Positions 1-7,254 are shown, counted from the stretch's first letter. The stretch: DNA of 13,138 nucleotides from Deltaproteobacteria bacterium (GCA_021786815.1 JAJYMR010000344.1:1-13138), one strand, 5' to 3'. Translations and numbers: made by a program. Notes: generated by a model not told the origin, from the letters alone.

Positions 1-1
1 A

Positions 2-1072
2 AAACCCGGCCTTCCGGTCATCATGATTTCCGGCCATGCGAACATCCAGAGCGCGGTCGCCGCGACCAAGCTGGGCGCCGCGGATTTCATCCAGAAGCCT
101 TTCTCGGTAAGCGGCCTGCTCGCCTCAATCACACGCGCGCTGGACGGCGGGAGCGCGGGGCCGGCGCATCTGGAGCACGGCTCACCGATGGCCGAGACGG
201 CCAGGCGCGCGCGCAAGGCGCGAGTGCGCTCGGCGGGCGAATGTCCGCAACGAACCATCTCGCGGCCGATCGTGATGGGCGGGCAGGGGCTTCATACCGG
301 TCTCAAAACCGGCGTGATATTGCATCCCGCGCCCGTGGGCTCGGGAATCGTCTTCGCCTCGCTGGCCGACGAATCGTACATTCCCGTCGCGCTGAAAAAC
401 GTGACCGAGACTGCCTACAACACCACGCTTTCAAGCCGCGGACGCTCCGTTCGCACGGTGGAGCATCTGATGTCGGCGCTCCACGCTTTCGGAATAACCA
501 ATCTGCTTATCAAGACCGACGATGAGATTCCCGCGCTCGACGGCTCGGCGCTCGAGTTCTGCCGGCAACTGGAGACCGCGGGCGTGCAGGACCAGGATGC
601 GGCCGTCGAACCGGTTCGCGTGCGCGAGACGATTGTCGTCGGAAACGAAAGCGACGGCGGAGAGTTCATCAGGATCGAACCGGCCGAGCGCTTGGCGATC
701 GACTACACGCTCGACTATCCGAAGCCGATCGGAGTGCAGAGCGTGCATTTCGAGTTCAACTCGACGGCTGACTATGTACGCGAGATCGCGCCCGCCCGGA
801 CGTTCGGCTCCGTGCGCGAACTGACCAAGCTTTCTCAAATGGGGCTTGCCAGCGGCGGACGGCTCGACAACGTGATCCTCGTGGACGACGAAAAAATCGT
901 CAACACGAAGCTTCGCTTCGCCGACGAGTTTGCGCGCCACAAGGTGCTCGACCTGATGGGCGACCTGTACCTGCTCGGCCGCCCTGTCCTGGGCCGCGTA
1001 ACCGCTTCCAGGACCGGCCATTCCGACAACCTCGCCCTGGTCAAGGCGATCGAAAAGTCGAGCCGCTCGTAA
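2..1072 (+). CDS. lpxC: Receiver-domain/LpxC fusion: UDP-3-O-acyl-N-acetylglucosamine deacetylase (5' partial)
   Basis: The frame is open from base 2, so the gene starts outside the window. Bases 2-150 encode the second half of a response-regulator receiver: PVIMISGHA, then KLGAADFIQKPF with the conserved Lys, closest in style to NtrX. The phospho-acceptor Asp lies upstream, out of view. A basic linker follows (about 150-247), then a complete LpxC domain (about 248-1069). LpxC is the zinc enzyme that removes the acetyl group from UDP-3-O-acyl-GlcNAc, the committed step of lipid A synthesis in the cytoplasm. Its hallmarks are all visible: TVEHLMSAL (catalytic Glu and zinc His), EIPALDGSA, ARTFG, FARHKVLDLMGD (zinc His and Asp) and SRTGH (catalytic His). 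No stop or frameshift separates the two parts. The SDR gene follows 21 bp downstream. The LpxC call is secure; whether the receiver controls the enzyme is inference. Confidence 0.93.
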   Translation, partial: KPGLPVIMISGHANIQSAVAATKLGAADFIQKPFSVSGLLASITRALDGGSAGPAHLEHGSPMAETARRARKARVRSAGECPQRTISRPIVMGGQGLHTGLKTGVILHPAPVGSGIVFASLADESYIPVALKNVTETAYNTTLSSRGRSVRTVEHLMSALHAFGITNLLIKTDDEIPALDGSALEFCRQLETAGVQDQDAAVEPVRVRETIVVGNESDGGEFIRIEPAERLAIDYTLDYPKPIGVQSVHFEFNSTADYVREIAPARTFGSVRELTKLSQMGLASGGRLDNVILVDDEKIVNTKLRFADEFARHKVLDLMGDLYLLGRPVLGRVTASRTGHSDNLALVKAIEKSSRS

Positions 1073-1093
1073 TCGCCGCGGGGTTTGCCGGCG

Positions 1094-1828
1094 ATGGAAC
1101 TTCAAGGGAAGGTTGCGCTCGTAACCGGCGCCGGCCGCAGGGTCGGCAGGACGATAGCGCTCGCGCTCGCCGGGCGCGGCGCCGCCGTCGCGGTGCACTA
1201 CCGAAGCTCGAAAGCCGAAGCGCAAGCGGTCGTTGCGGAAATCGTCTCCGGGCGCGGAAAGGCCGAGGCTTTTCGCGCCGACCTGGAAAGCGTGTCCGAA
1301 ATCGAGCGGATGGTGACCGCGGTCCTCGGCGCGTTCGGACGGCTCGACGTGCTGGTGAATTCCGCGTCGCTTTTCTTCCGCCGAAAGCTTGAAGACGTCA
1401 CCGAGCAGGATTGGGACCGGAACCTTGACACCAATCTGAAGGCGCCGTTCTTCCTGGCGAAGTTCGCGGCGCCCGCGATGCTCCGGCAGGGCGCGGGCAA
1501 GATCGTAAATATCGGCGACTGGGCCGGAATAAGGCCGTATCGCAACTATCTTCCGTACACGGTTTCAAAGAGCGGGCTTATCGGGCTTACCCGCGCGCTT
1601 GCCCGCGAACTGGCTCCCGAAGTGCAGGTCAATTGCGTGGCGCTTGGGCCCGTGCTCGCGCCCGAAGACTATGACGAGGCGGAGATCGGGAAACTGGTGG
1701 AAGCCACGCTCGTCAAACGGATGGGCTCGCCCGAGGACGTCGCGCGCGCGGTGCTTTTTTTCTGCGAGGGGACCGACTTTGCCACCGGCGCGACGCTGAT
1801 GCTCGACGGCGGCCGCCTTCTCGCCTGA
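1094..1828 (+). CDS. SDR-family oxidoreductase, pteridine-reductase/FolM-like
   Basis: A 244-residue classical short-chain dehydrogenase/reductase. The ATG at 1094 gives the usual MELQGKVALVTG start; a TTG nine bases earlier is also possible. The nucleotide-binding motif is TGAGRRVG (residues 11-18). The TGxxxRxG form is typical of pteridine reductase 1 and FolM rather than of general SDRs. The NNAG motif is replaced by VNSAS (88-92), Asn114 is in place, and the active-site Ser is replaced by Asp142 (NIGDWAG) ahead of Tyr155 and Lys159 (YTVSK). Asp before YxxxK is also a pteridine reductase trait. It ends with the common LDGG tail. The likely role is NADPH-dependent reduction of a pterin, for example dihydromonapterin or dihydrofolate. 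The SDR family is certain; the substrate is inferred from these substitutions. It lies directly between lpxC and the QueC-like gene and is probably cotranscribed with both. Confidence 0.88.
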   Translation: MELQGKVALVTGAGRRVGRTIALALAGRGAAVAVHYRSSKAEAQAVVAEIVSGRGKAEAFRADLESVSEIERMVTAVLGAFGRLDVLVNSASLFFRRKLEDVTEQDWDRNLDTNLKAPFFLAKFAAPAMLRQGAGKIVNIGDWAGIRPYRNYLPYTVSKSGLIGLTRALARELAPEVQVNCVALGPVLAPEDYDEAEIGKLVEATLVKRMGSPEDVARAVLFFCEGTDFATGATLMLDGGRLLA

Positions 1829-2539
1829 GTGTCTGATGTATCAACAGTGAAGTCCTATCGAATTTCCCCGGTTCGTTCGCGGGTCGCCGTGCTTGCAAGC
1901 GGCGGCCTTGATAGTTCAGTGATGTTGGCGGAGTTTGCGCGCCGCCATCGCGATGTCTTTCCGGTTTACGTCAAGGCGGGCCTCAGATGGGAGGCGGAGG
2001 AACTCAAGGTTCTCGGCCGGTTCCTCAAGGGACTCGCGCTTGCGAATATCGAGGAGCTTGCGGTGCTGTCGCTCCCGGTTACGGACATCGACCCGGAGCA
2101 TTGGAGCGTCACCGGCACCAACGTTCCCGGCTATCACGCAGAGGTGTCGTCGAACTACATCCCGGGACGCAACCTGAGCCTTTTGACGAAGGCCGCGATC
2201 TTCTGCGCCGCGAACCGAATCGGCGAAATCGCGCTCGCGCCGCTCGACAGCAATCCCTTTCCCGACGCGCGCCCGGAATTCTTTCGTGCTTTCGAACGGA
2301 CGGTCGAACTCGGGCTTGCGCTCAAGCTGCGCGTGCTGACCCCGTATGCGGGACTCACCAAGGCGCAGGTGATACGCCGGGGCAGGCCGCTACCGCTCGC
2401 TCTGACGCTGTCGTGCGCGCGACCGCAGGGCGGTGCGCATTGCGGCGCCTGCACCAAGTGCGCCGAACGAATCGAAGGATTCCGCAAGGCGGGAGTGCCG
2501 GATCCGACGCGGTACGCCCGGCGTCCGCCCGACGCCTAG
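1829..2539 (+). CDS. QueC/ExsB-family PP-loop ATPase (7-cyano-7-deazaguanine synthase-like)
   Basis: 236 residues from a GTG that directly abuts the TGA of the SDR gene (TGAGTG). A second in-frame GTG at 1847 is an alternative start. Near the N-terminus is the PP-loop SGGLDSS (24-30), which binds ATP. YIPGRNLSLLTKAAIF (110-125) matches the QueC segment around PGRN. Four cysteines at 196, 205, 208 and 211 (C...HCGACTKC) match the QueC zinc site. QueC converts 7-carboxy-7-deazaguanine to preQ0 with ammonia and ATP. This protein is divergent: the usual YPDCR segment reads FPDARPEF, without the Cys, and the preceding region is also altered. It may therefore be a paralogue acting on another carboxylate or nucleobase. 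No other queuosine gene is visible. The family is well supported; the exact reaction is not. Confidence 0.85.
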   Translation: MSDVSTVKSYRISPVRSRVAVLASGGLDSSVMLAEFARRHRDVFPVYVKAGLRWEAEELKVLGRFLKGLALANIEELAVLSLPVTDIDPEHWSVTGTNVPGYHAEVSSNYIPGRNLSLLTKAAIFCAANRIGEIALAPLDSNPFPDARPEFFRAFERTVELGLALKLRVLTPYAGLTKAQVIRRGRPLPLALTLSCARPQGGAHCGACTKCAERIEGFRKAGVPDPTRYARRPPDA

Positions 2540-3666
2540 GCCGGAGCGTTCTTCGGCAGCTGGCTGAACTTTATCCGGGCCGTCTTCGCGAGCTTCGTAA
2601 CGAGCGCCTTCACCACGCGCTCCTGGTTGTATTGCAGCAACGCCATCGCGATCTGCGACTTCACCGCCGCAAACGGCGCATACGTCTCGCCGCGGCGCGC
2701 CGTCACCTTGAAGAAGCTGAATCCGAGGCTCGATTCGATAATCGGCGACAGATGGCCAATCGGCGTCGAAAACGCGATCTTGTCGACCACCGGCGGCAGC
2801 TCGCCCTTGCGGAAGTAGCCGAGGTCGCCGCCTTTGCTCGCGGAGACGGGATCCTCGGAATACTTGCGGGCCAGAGCGGCGAAGTCAGTGGATTTCTCCG
2901 CTTCGTGCCGTATTTGATTGATCTTCTTCCACGCAGCCGCCTTTTGTTCCGCGGTGGGATTGGGCGGAAGCTTCACCGCGATATGCGACAGCCGCACCTC
3001 GCCCGGGTCCTTCACGAACAGATCCTTGTGCTGCTCGTAGTACTGACGAATCTCCTTTTCGGATGGCGTGACGTTTTGGCGGCGGAACTCCTCGTCGAGC
3101 ATCTTCTCGATTTCCATCGAGCCGCGCACCTGGTCGAGCAGTATCTGGTCGGGAGCGCCGCCGCTCGAAAGCGTCCGCCCGCTTAGCCCCTGGATCTGAA
3201 ATTCGCGCGCGCGCTCGGCCACCTCGCCGGCCGGCACCGTGACGTGCCGGCGTTCGGCCTCCTCAAGGAGCAGTTGGCGGTTGATGAGACTCTCGGTTGC
3301 GTCACTGATGGTCGCTCGGAGATCGGACTCGCTGCTCGCGTTGAGCATCCGTTGCTCGGTCCTGGCGTAGTCCCTGACCTGGTCGGCGGTGATCGGCGCG
3401 CCATTAACCGTCACCATCACTGGGTCTTTCGGATTGGCCTTGACCAGTGGAAGGATCCCGAGATAGCGCTGTTGCCAGGAAAGCCCGGACTGTCCTATCT
3501 GCTGCGCGAGGCCGTCGGACGAGGCCGCAAGCGCAAAAATCAGCGCGAGAACTACGGGAGCCGCGATTAACCCGCGGCGTGTAGATGCCGGAAGATTCAG
3601 TTTTTCGCTTTTCACTCTGAAATCAGCCGCAAGCGCCATCTCTTCGACGTGTCCGGTTCGCGCCAT
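2536..3666 (-). CDS. Parvulin-type peptidyl-prolyl cis-trans isomerase, SurA/PpiC-like, exported
   Basis: 376 residues from the ATG at 3666; other in-frame starts are a TTG at 3684 and an ATG at 3639. A basic N-region is followed by a hydrophobic stretch (about 33-50, GLIAAPVVLALIFALAA) and a likely cleavage site near GLA-QQ (52-56), so it is exported or anchored in the inner membrane. Residues about 82-215 look like a SurA N-terminal chaperone region: VNGAPITADQV, then LINRQLLLEEAERR. Residues about 224-325 form one parvulin domain with VRLSHIAVK, FAALARKYSEDPVSASKGGD and LGYFRKGELPP. Such proteins help fold outer-membrane and periplasmic proteins. E. coli SurA carries two parvulin domains; this has one. 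The preceding gene on the strand, the NRDE protein, ends 48 bp upstream, so the two may form an operon. Its stop overlaps that of the convergent QueC-like gene. Confidence 0.9.
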   Translation of the reverse strand: MARTGHVEEMALAADFRVKSEKLNLPASTRRGLIAAPVVLALIFALAASSDGLAQQIGQSGLSWQQRYLGILPLVKANPKDPVMVTVNGAPITADQVRDYARTEQRMLNASSESDLRATISDATESLINRQLLLEEAERRHVTVPAGEVAERAREFQIQGLSGRTLSSGGAPDQILLDQVRGSMEIEKMLDEEFRRQNVTPSEKEIRQYYEQHKDLFVKDPGEVRLSHIAVKLPPNPTAEQKAAAWKKINQIRHEAEKSTDFAALARKYSEDPVSASKGGDLGYFRKGELPPVVDKIAFSTPIGHLSPIIESSLGFSFFKVTARRGETYAPFAAVKSQIAMALLQYNQERVVKALVTKLAKTARIKFSQLPKNAPA

Positions 3667-3714
3667 ACCTGTGGCATTCCCCAAGCGCTCGGTCGAGCGA
3701 ACGCCCCCGCGCGT

Positions 3715-4470
3715 TCATCGCATCGGCGTCGGCGCCCGCTCGTAATCGCTCGCGCAGGGCGGTCCCGGTGCGAAAAAATGCTCCTCGCGACCGGCTTTCC
3801 TGCCCAACAATATCAAACTCGACGACCGGGTTCCGTAGCTGTCCAGATGAAGGCATAGCGCGTTGGGGCGTCCGTTGCGCGGGTCGAGCTGGATGCGATG
3901 GTCCGAGAGCAGGCGGCGAAGGTCGCCACGTCGGCCGACCGGGTCGCGAAGAAACTCCGGGTCGGAGCCAAGTTCGGCGAATTTCGCGTACGAGGCACTT
4001 ATCCGCGGGCATTCGAAATCGTCCACGTTGAGGTTGGTCAGCAGATGGAGCCCCGGCGAAAGCGGCACGATTTCGATCCTCTCGGCGCGATTGTACGCAA
4101 CGTAGGTCTCCTCGCGCGACGCGATCAGCAGATTGAACGGGTTGTAATCCGAGCTTCGCTGCGTGCCGACAAAACGTGCGGCCTCGTCGGCGCGGGCGAA
4201 TCCGAGCGCGTCCAGGCATAGAAGCCCGCGCGAGCGCCGATTCGGATCGTTCTGCTCGGAACGTCGATTGAGCAGCCCCGCGACGAGTCCGTGTTCGTTG
4301 ATTCCGAGCCAGGTGCCCCCCGCGCGCAAATCCCTGCCGCCGACCACGCGCGGCTTCTCGCTGAGCGTCGTCGGCGAGGCGGCGGGCCGGTCCAGGAACT
4401 CGTCGCGATTGGCGGCTATTATCACTGGGTACTCGTCGCTCATCCGGAAGTAGATAGCAAGCGTACACAT
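3715..4470 (-). CDS. NRDE/TANGO2-family protein (Ntn-hydrolase-like)
   Basis: 251 residues. The ATG at 4470 is chosen because it gives the MCT start typical of this family, in which Cys2 is exposed after Met removal as in N-terminal nucleophile hydrolases. A GTG at 4506 would add 12 residues. The signature NRDE is at 21-24 in IIAANRDEFLDRPA, followed by GGRDLRAGGTWLGIN, GLVAGLLNRR and the later YNPFNLLIAS and LLTNLNVDD segments, all usual for the family. TANGO2 homologues are linked in eukaryotes to heme trafficking and lipid metabolism; the bacterial role is not settled, so no reaction is given. It is the first gene of a probable two-gene minus-strand unit with the exported isomerase, and it is divergent from the FAD oxidoreductase. 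Confidence 0.87.
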   Translation of the reverse strand: MCTLAIYFRMSDEYPVIIAANRDEFLDRPAASPTTLSEKPRVVGGRDLRAGGTWLGINEHGLVAGLLNRRSEQNDPNRRSRGLLCLDALGFARADEAARFVGTQRSSDYNPFNLLIASREETYVAYNRAERIEIVPLSPGLHLLTNLNVDDFECPRISASYAKFAELGSDPEFLRDPVGRRGDLRRLLSDHRIQLDPRNGRPNALCLHLDSYGTRSSSLILLGRKAGREEHFFAPGPPCASDYERAPTPMR

Positions 4471-4638
4471 CGCCGGGTCTTCATGCGCCGGTCGGAGCCG
4501 CTTCACGAGGGCTTACCGCCGCGCATCTCCCATCTCATACTTGGCAGGACGCGGGCATCGCGCACAAGTCCGCAATCGCGTAGCCTGCCGATACATTCGG
4601 CGTCGATGCGATGGCACAATATTGATTGCCGAGTCCAA

Positions 4639-4661
4639 CCGGCCCGCGCGACGCGGGTCGG
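4639..4661 (+). promoter_or_regulatory. Strong hairpin in the 5' leader of the FAD oxidoreductase
   Basis: The arms CCGGCCCGCG (4639-4648) and CGCGGGTCGG (4652-4661) pair over 10 bp with one G-U and a three-base CGA loop. The hairpin ends 9 bases before the GGAGGT at 4671-4676. No T-run follows, so it is not a classical terminator. It may influence translation or RNA stability; a function is not shown by the sequence. The high GC of the region raises the chance of such pairing arising by accident. Confidence 0.4.
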
Positions 4662-4670
4662 TGGCCGCGC

Positions 4671-4676
4671 GGAGGT
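4671..4676 (+). promoter_or_regulatory. Consensus Shine-Dalgarno GGAGGT deciding the FAD oxidoreductase start
   Basis: GGAGGT lies 8 bases before the ATG at 4685 and is the best ribosome-binding site in the window. It argues against the much longer reading frame that could begin at 4541, whose extra 48 residues are Arg-rich and unlike the family. Confidence 0.75.
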
Positions 4677-4684
4677 CGCAACCG

Positions 4685-5905
4685 ATGGGGCGCGAGCGTT
4701 ACGACGTTATCGTGATTGGCGCCGGCGTGATTGGGAGCGCGCTTGCGATGGCGCTCGCGGAGCGGCGCAAGCGCCCGCTCGTAGTCGACATCGACCTTTC
4801 CGGACGACTCAGTTCCAGCGAGAAGAATGCGGGCGGAGTGCGCGCCACATGGTGGCAGCCGGTCAATATTGCGCTCTGCCGCGCCTCGATCCGCTATTAC
4901 GAAACGGTCGCTTCCGAAGTCACCTTCCGCCAGAAGGGCTACCTCTGGCTCTACGACGCCGAGGCCTGGCCCAAGGCGCTCGACCATCTGGAAGTGCAGC
5001 GCAGCCTCGACCATCCTATCGAAACGCTCTCGGCCGGCGAGGTTCACGCGCGGGTGCCCGAAATAGATAGGCTCGAAGGGATCGCGGGCGCGACTTTTTC
5101 GCCCCGGGACGGGCTGATAAATCCGAATCTGCTCAAGAATCATTACCGCGAACGCTCCCGCACTCTCGGCGCCGAGTACCTCGACGGCGTCTATATCTAC
5201 GCGATTCAGGCAGAACCAGGATCTCAGGTGAAACTTGAATGTTGGCGCGCCGAGGGCCCGCTTTCGGACTCCTCGCTGATGCGTATGATGACGCAGGACG
5301 GACCGGGTGAGGCCGAAACCGGCCATCTGATGGACCTTCGCGCCGACGCGGTCGTGATCGCCGGCGGCGCGTGGTCAAGCCGCGTGCTGGAGCTTCTGGG
5401 CCTGCGGGATTTCAGCGAGCCGATTCGCCGCCAGATATCCGTGGTCGACAACCGCGACACCAATCTCGCCGCCTACGGCATGATCGTCGATACCTCGGGC
5501 CTCTATTTCCATAACGAAGGACCGCACATCCTGGCTGGCTACTCGCCGCCCGAGGAACCGCCGGGTTACCATTTCAAGTACGACGGCGAGCGGTTCTTCC
5601 AAGACGAAATCTGGCCGCGGATGTACGCGCGGATGACCTGCTGCGAGCGCCTGCGCCACGTCACCGGATGGGCCGGGCTTTACTCGGTCACTCCCGACCG
5701 AAGCGCGATCGTTGGACGCGCGGCGCCGCGGGTTTACGAAGCGCACTCGTTCTCGGGGCGGGGCGTGATGCAGTCCTACGGCGCGGCGCAGGCGCTTGCC
5801 GGGCTAATCGCGGACGGCCGTTATCCCGACAGCCTGGACGCGGGCGCGCTCTCGCGCGAGCGCTTCGCGAGCGGCCGGATGGTCCGCGAGGAACTGCACA
5901 TTTGA
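4685..5905 (+). CDS. FAD-dependent oxidoreductase, DAO fold (sarcosine oxidase beta/FOXRED1-like)
   Basis: 406 residues with a perfect Shine-Dalgarno. The N-terminal FAD-binding motif is VIVIGAGVIGSALAMALAE (8-26), with VVD at the end of the second strand. GGVRATWWQPVNIALCRAS (50-68) is the usual segment after the flavin site in sarcosine oxidase beta, dimethylglycine dehydrogenase and FOXRED1 relatives. AGGAW (226-230), TGWAGLYSVTPDRSAIVG (327-344) and FSGRGVMQSYGAAQALAGLI (356-375) complete the DAO fold. Members oxidise secondary or tertiary amines or amino acids, passing electrons to oxygen or a carrier; the substrate here is unknown. An acidic, Met-containing stretch at about 187-217 looks inserted between the substrate domain and the second FAD segment. 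No sarcosine oxidase alpha, gamma or delta subunit lies nearby. It converges on the HCCA-isomerase-like gene with 29 bp between stops. Confidence 0.88.
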   Translation: MGRERYDVIVIGAGVIGSALAMALAERRKRPLVVDIDLSGRLSSSEKNAGGVRATWWQPVNIALCRASIRYYETVASEVTFRQKGYLWLYDAEAWPKALDHLEVQRSLDHPIETLSAGEVHARVPEIDRLEGIAGATFSPRDGLINPNLLKNHYRERSRTLGAEYLDGVYIYAIQAEPGSQVKLECWRAEGPLSDSSLMRMMTQDGPGEAETGHLMDLRADAVVIAGGAWSSRVLELLGLRDFSEPIRRQISVVDNRDTNLAAYGMIVDTSGLYFHNEGPHILAGYSPPEEPPGYHFKYDGERFFQDEIWPRMYARMTCCERLRHVTGWAGLYSVTPDRSAIVGRAAPRVYEAHSFSGRGVMQSYGAAQALAGLIADGRYPDSLDAGALSRERFASGRMVREELHI

Positions 5906-5934
5906 AGTGTGCCGAGTCTGAAGTGAAGTGCCAG

Positions 5935-7254
5935 TTACGCGGCAGTCTCCAACAGACGCCGAATCAGCGTCAGATGCTGGCGGCCGAGGAACAGTTCGTT
6001 GTTCAGCCGGTACGTCGGCACGTCGAAAACGCCGGCTTCGTGAAGTTCCGACTGAACCCGCTCCAGCTCGGCGCGGCCTTCGCCCGCGATGAACGTGTCG
6101 AAGCCCGAAACCGGCGCTCCCATACCGGCAAGCAACGCGCGAATCGCGCGCTCGTCCTCGATATCAAGCGTCTCACGGAAGTGACCCTCGAAGACACGCT
6201 CCGCGTAATCGCGCGCGAGCGATGGACTGACGCGCTTCACCCATAAAAGCCCGAGCGCGGCGAGCGCCGAATCGGTCTGCCGATGGAGCCCGCGAATCAT
6301 GAGACCGCGGTCCGTGGCATATCGCATGAGGTCTCGCTCGATATACTCGGCGCGAAAGCGCCGATGGCGTATGCCGCGGTCGTCGGCGGGCGAGGGTGGC
6401 GCAGGCGTTTTCCACGGCGCGACCAGGAACGGTTGCCAGTCGACAACGATCCCGAGAGCGTCCGCAATCGCGCAGGTCGGAGCGAGCGCGAGATAGGCGT
6501 GAGGGCTTTTGAAATCGATCGCTACCTGAAGCGGGACGGGCGCGCCGGTTACGAGGCCTGCGCTCGAAGAACTCTCGTAGGCAACGTCGGGCGGAGCGCC
6601 GCGCCGTCCCGTGAGGATCCATCGGATGCGCGGCAGGTGCTCGCGTCCGAAGAAGATCTCGCCGCCGGCAACGTAGGTTGGCACTCCGAAGATTCCCGCG
6701 TCGAAGGCCGCGCGCTGAATTTCGTCGTGAATCGCACGCCCCTCGCCGGCCAAATAGTCTTGAAAACCCGAAGTATGCGCGCCGGCTTCGCCGAGTACGC
6801 GCTCGATAACCGTGGCGTCTTCGATATCCAGTTCGCGCTTCCAGAAGCGCTGGTACACGAGGTCCGAGTACGCGCGAAGGACGGCTTTGCCCTGTTCCTT
6901 CGCAAACAGCATCCCGATTCCCGCGAGCGACGAATCCCAGATCTTCGTGGTTCCGCGCACGATCAACCCGCGCATCGAGCCGTACCGCCGCGCGTCGCGA
7001 TACGCGTACTTGACCATCGCCCACTGGCCCGCGCTGCGCCTGCTCTCGACGACCCGGCCCTCCCTGTCAAGGCGCGCCGAGCCGAGATAGCTCGGGATGT
7101 CGAGCGTGAACGGGCGCCAGTCGATTTCGATCCCCAATTCTTCTCCGATTGCGCAGGTCGGATCCTTGGCGAGATATGCGTATGGGCTCTTGTAGTCGAT
7201 ATAGACGATGAGCGGCGCGGCCGAAGCGAGCGGCTCGAAACGGGCGGGTGACAT
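5935..7254 (-). CDS. Tandem-domain DsbA-fold protein: two HCCA isomerase/kappa-GST-like domains
   Basis: 439 residues from the ATG at 7254, 11 bases after GAGGAG (7266-7271); a TTG at 7290 is less likely. The protein is an internal duplication of one thioredoxin-fold domain of the 2-hydroxychromene-2-carboxylate isomerase/kappa-class glutathione transferase type: domain 1 at about 15-215, domain 2 at about 241-437. Matched motifs are YIDYKSPYAYLA and AIDFKSPHAYLA (the Ser-Pro that replaces CxxC), PTCAI in both, DWRPF and DWQPF, RELDIED and ETLDIED, SGF in both, LAGEGRA and IAGEGRA, VPTY in both, and a closing G-R-x-H-L. Such enzymes use glutathione in isomerising aromatic breakdown intermediates, or act as transferases. 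Family members are usually single-domain proteins of about 200 residues. No signal peptide is seen, so it is probably cytoplasmic. The substrate is unknown, and no aromatic-degradation genes are in view. Confidence 0.88.
   Translation of the reverse strand: MSPARFEPLASAAPLIVYIDYKSPYAYLAKDPTCAIGEELGIEIDWRPFTLDIPSYLGSARLDREGRVVESRRSAGQWAMVKYAYRDARRYGSMRGLIVRGTTKIWDSSLAGIGMLFAKEQGKAVLRAYSDLVYQRFWKRELDIEDATVIERVLGEAGAHTSGFQDYLAGEGRAIHDEIQRAAFDAGIFGVPTYVAGGEIFFGREHLPRIRWILTGRRGAPPDVAYESSSSAGLVTGAPVPLQVAIDFKSPHAYLALAPTCAIADALGIVVDWQPFLVAPWKTPAPPSPADDRGIRHRRFRAEYIERDLMRYATDRGLMIRGLHRQTDSALAALGLLWVKRVSPSLARDYAERVFEGHFRETLDIEDERAIRALLAGMGAPVSGFDTFIAGEGRAELERVQSELHEAGVFDVPTYRLNNELFLGRQHLTLIRRLLETAA

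Noticed and set aside
431..1225. 264-codon minus-strand reading frame opposite lpxC
   Set aside because: Arg-rich translation without any domain, antisense to a gene with every LpxC catalytic motif; typical of high-GC third-position bias.
1987..3186. 399-codon plus-strand reading frame across the QueC-like and isomerase genes
   Set aside because: It lies out of frame over QueC motifs and antisense to the parvulin domain, and its product is Arg/Leu-rich with no family resemblance.
3623..4468. 281-codon minus-strand reading frame over the NRDE gene
   Set aside because: It is in another frame of the same strand as the well-matched NRDE protein and lacks domain features.
4541..4557. Sigma-54-like site TTGGCAGGACGCGGGCA upstream of the FAD oxidoreductase
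   Set aside because: GG and GC have the right spacing, but the -12 TT is GG and the C after TTGGCA is G; too weak to call without other evidence.
6283..7251. 322-codon plus-strand reading frame opposite the tandem DsbA-fold gene
   Set aside because: The minus-strand product has two clear domains; this one is a shadow with low-complexity composition.
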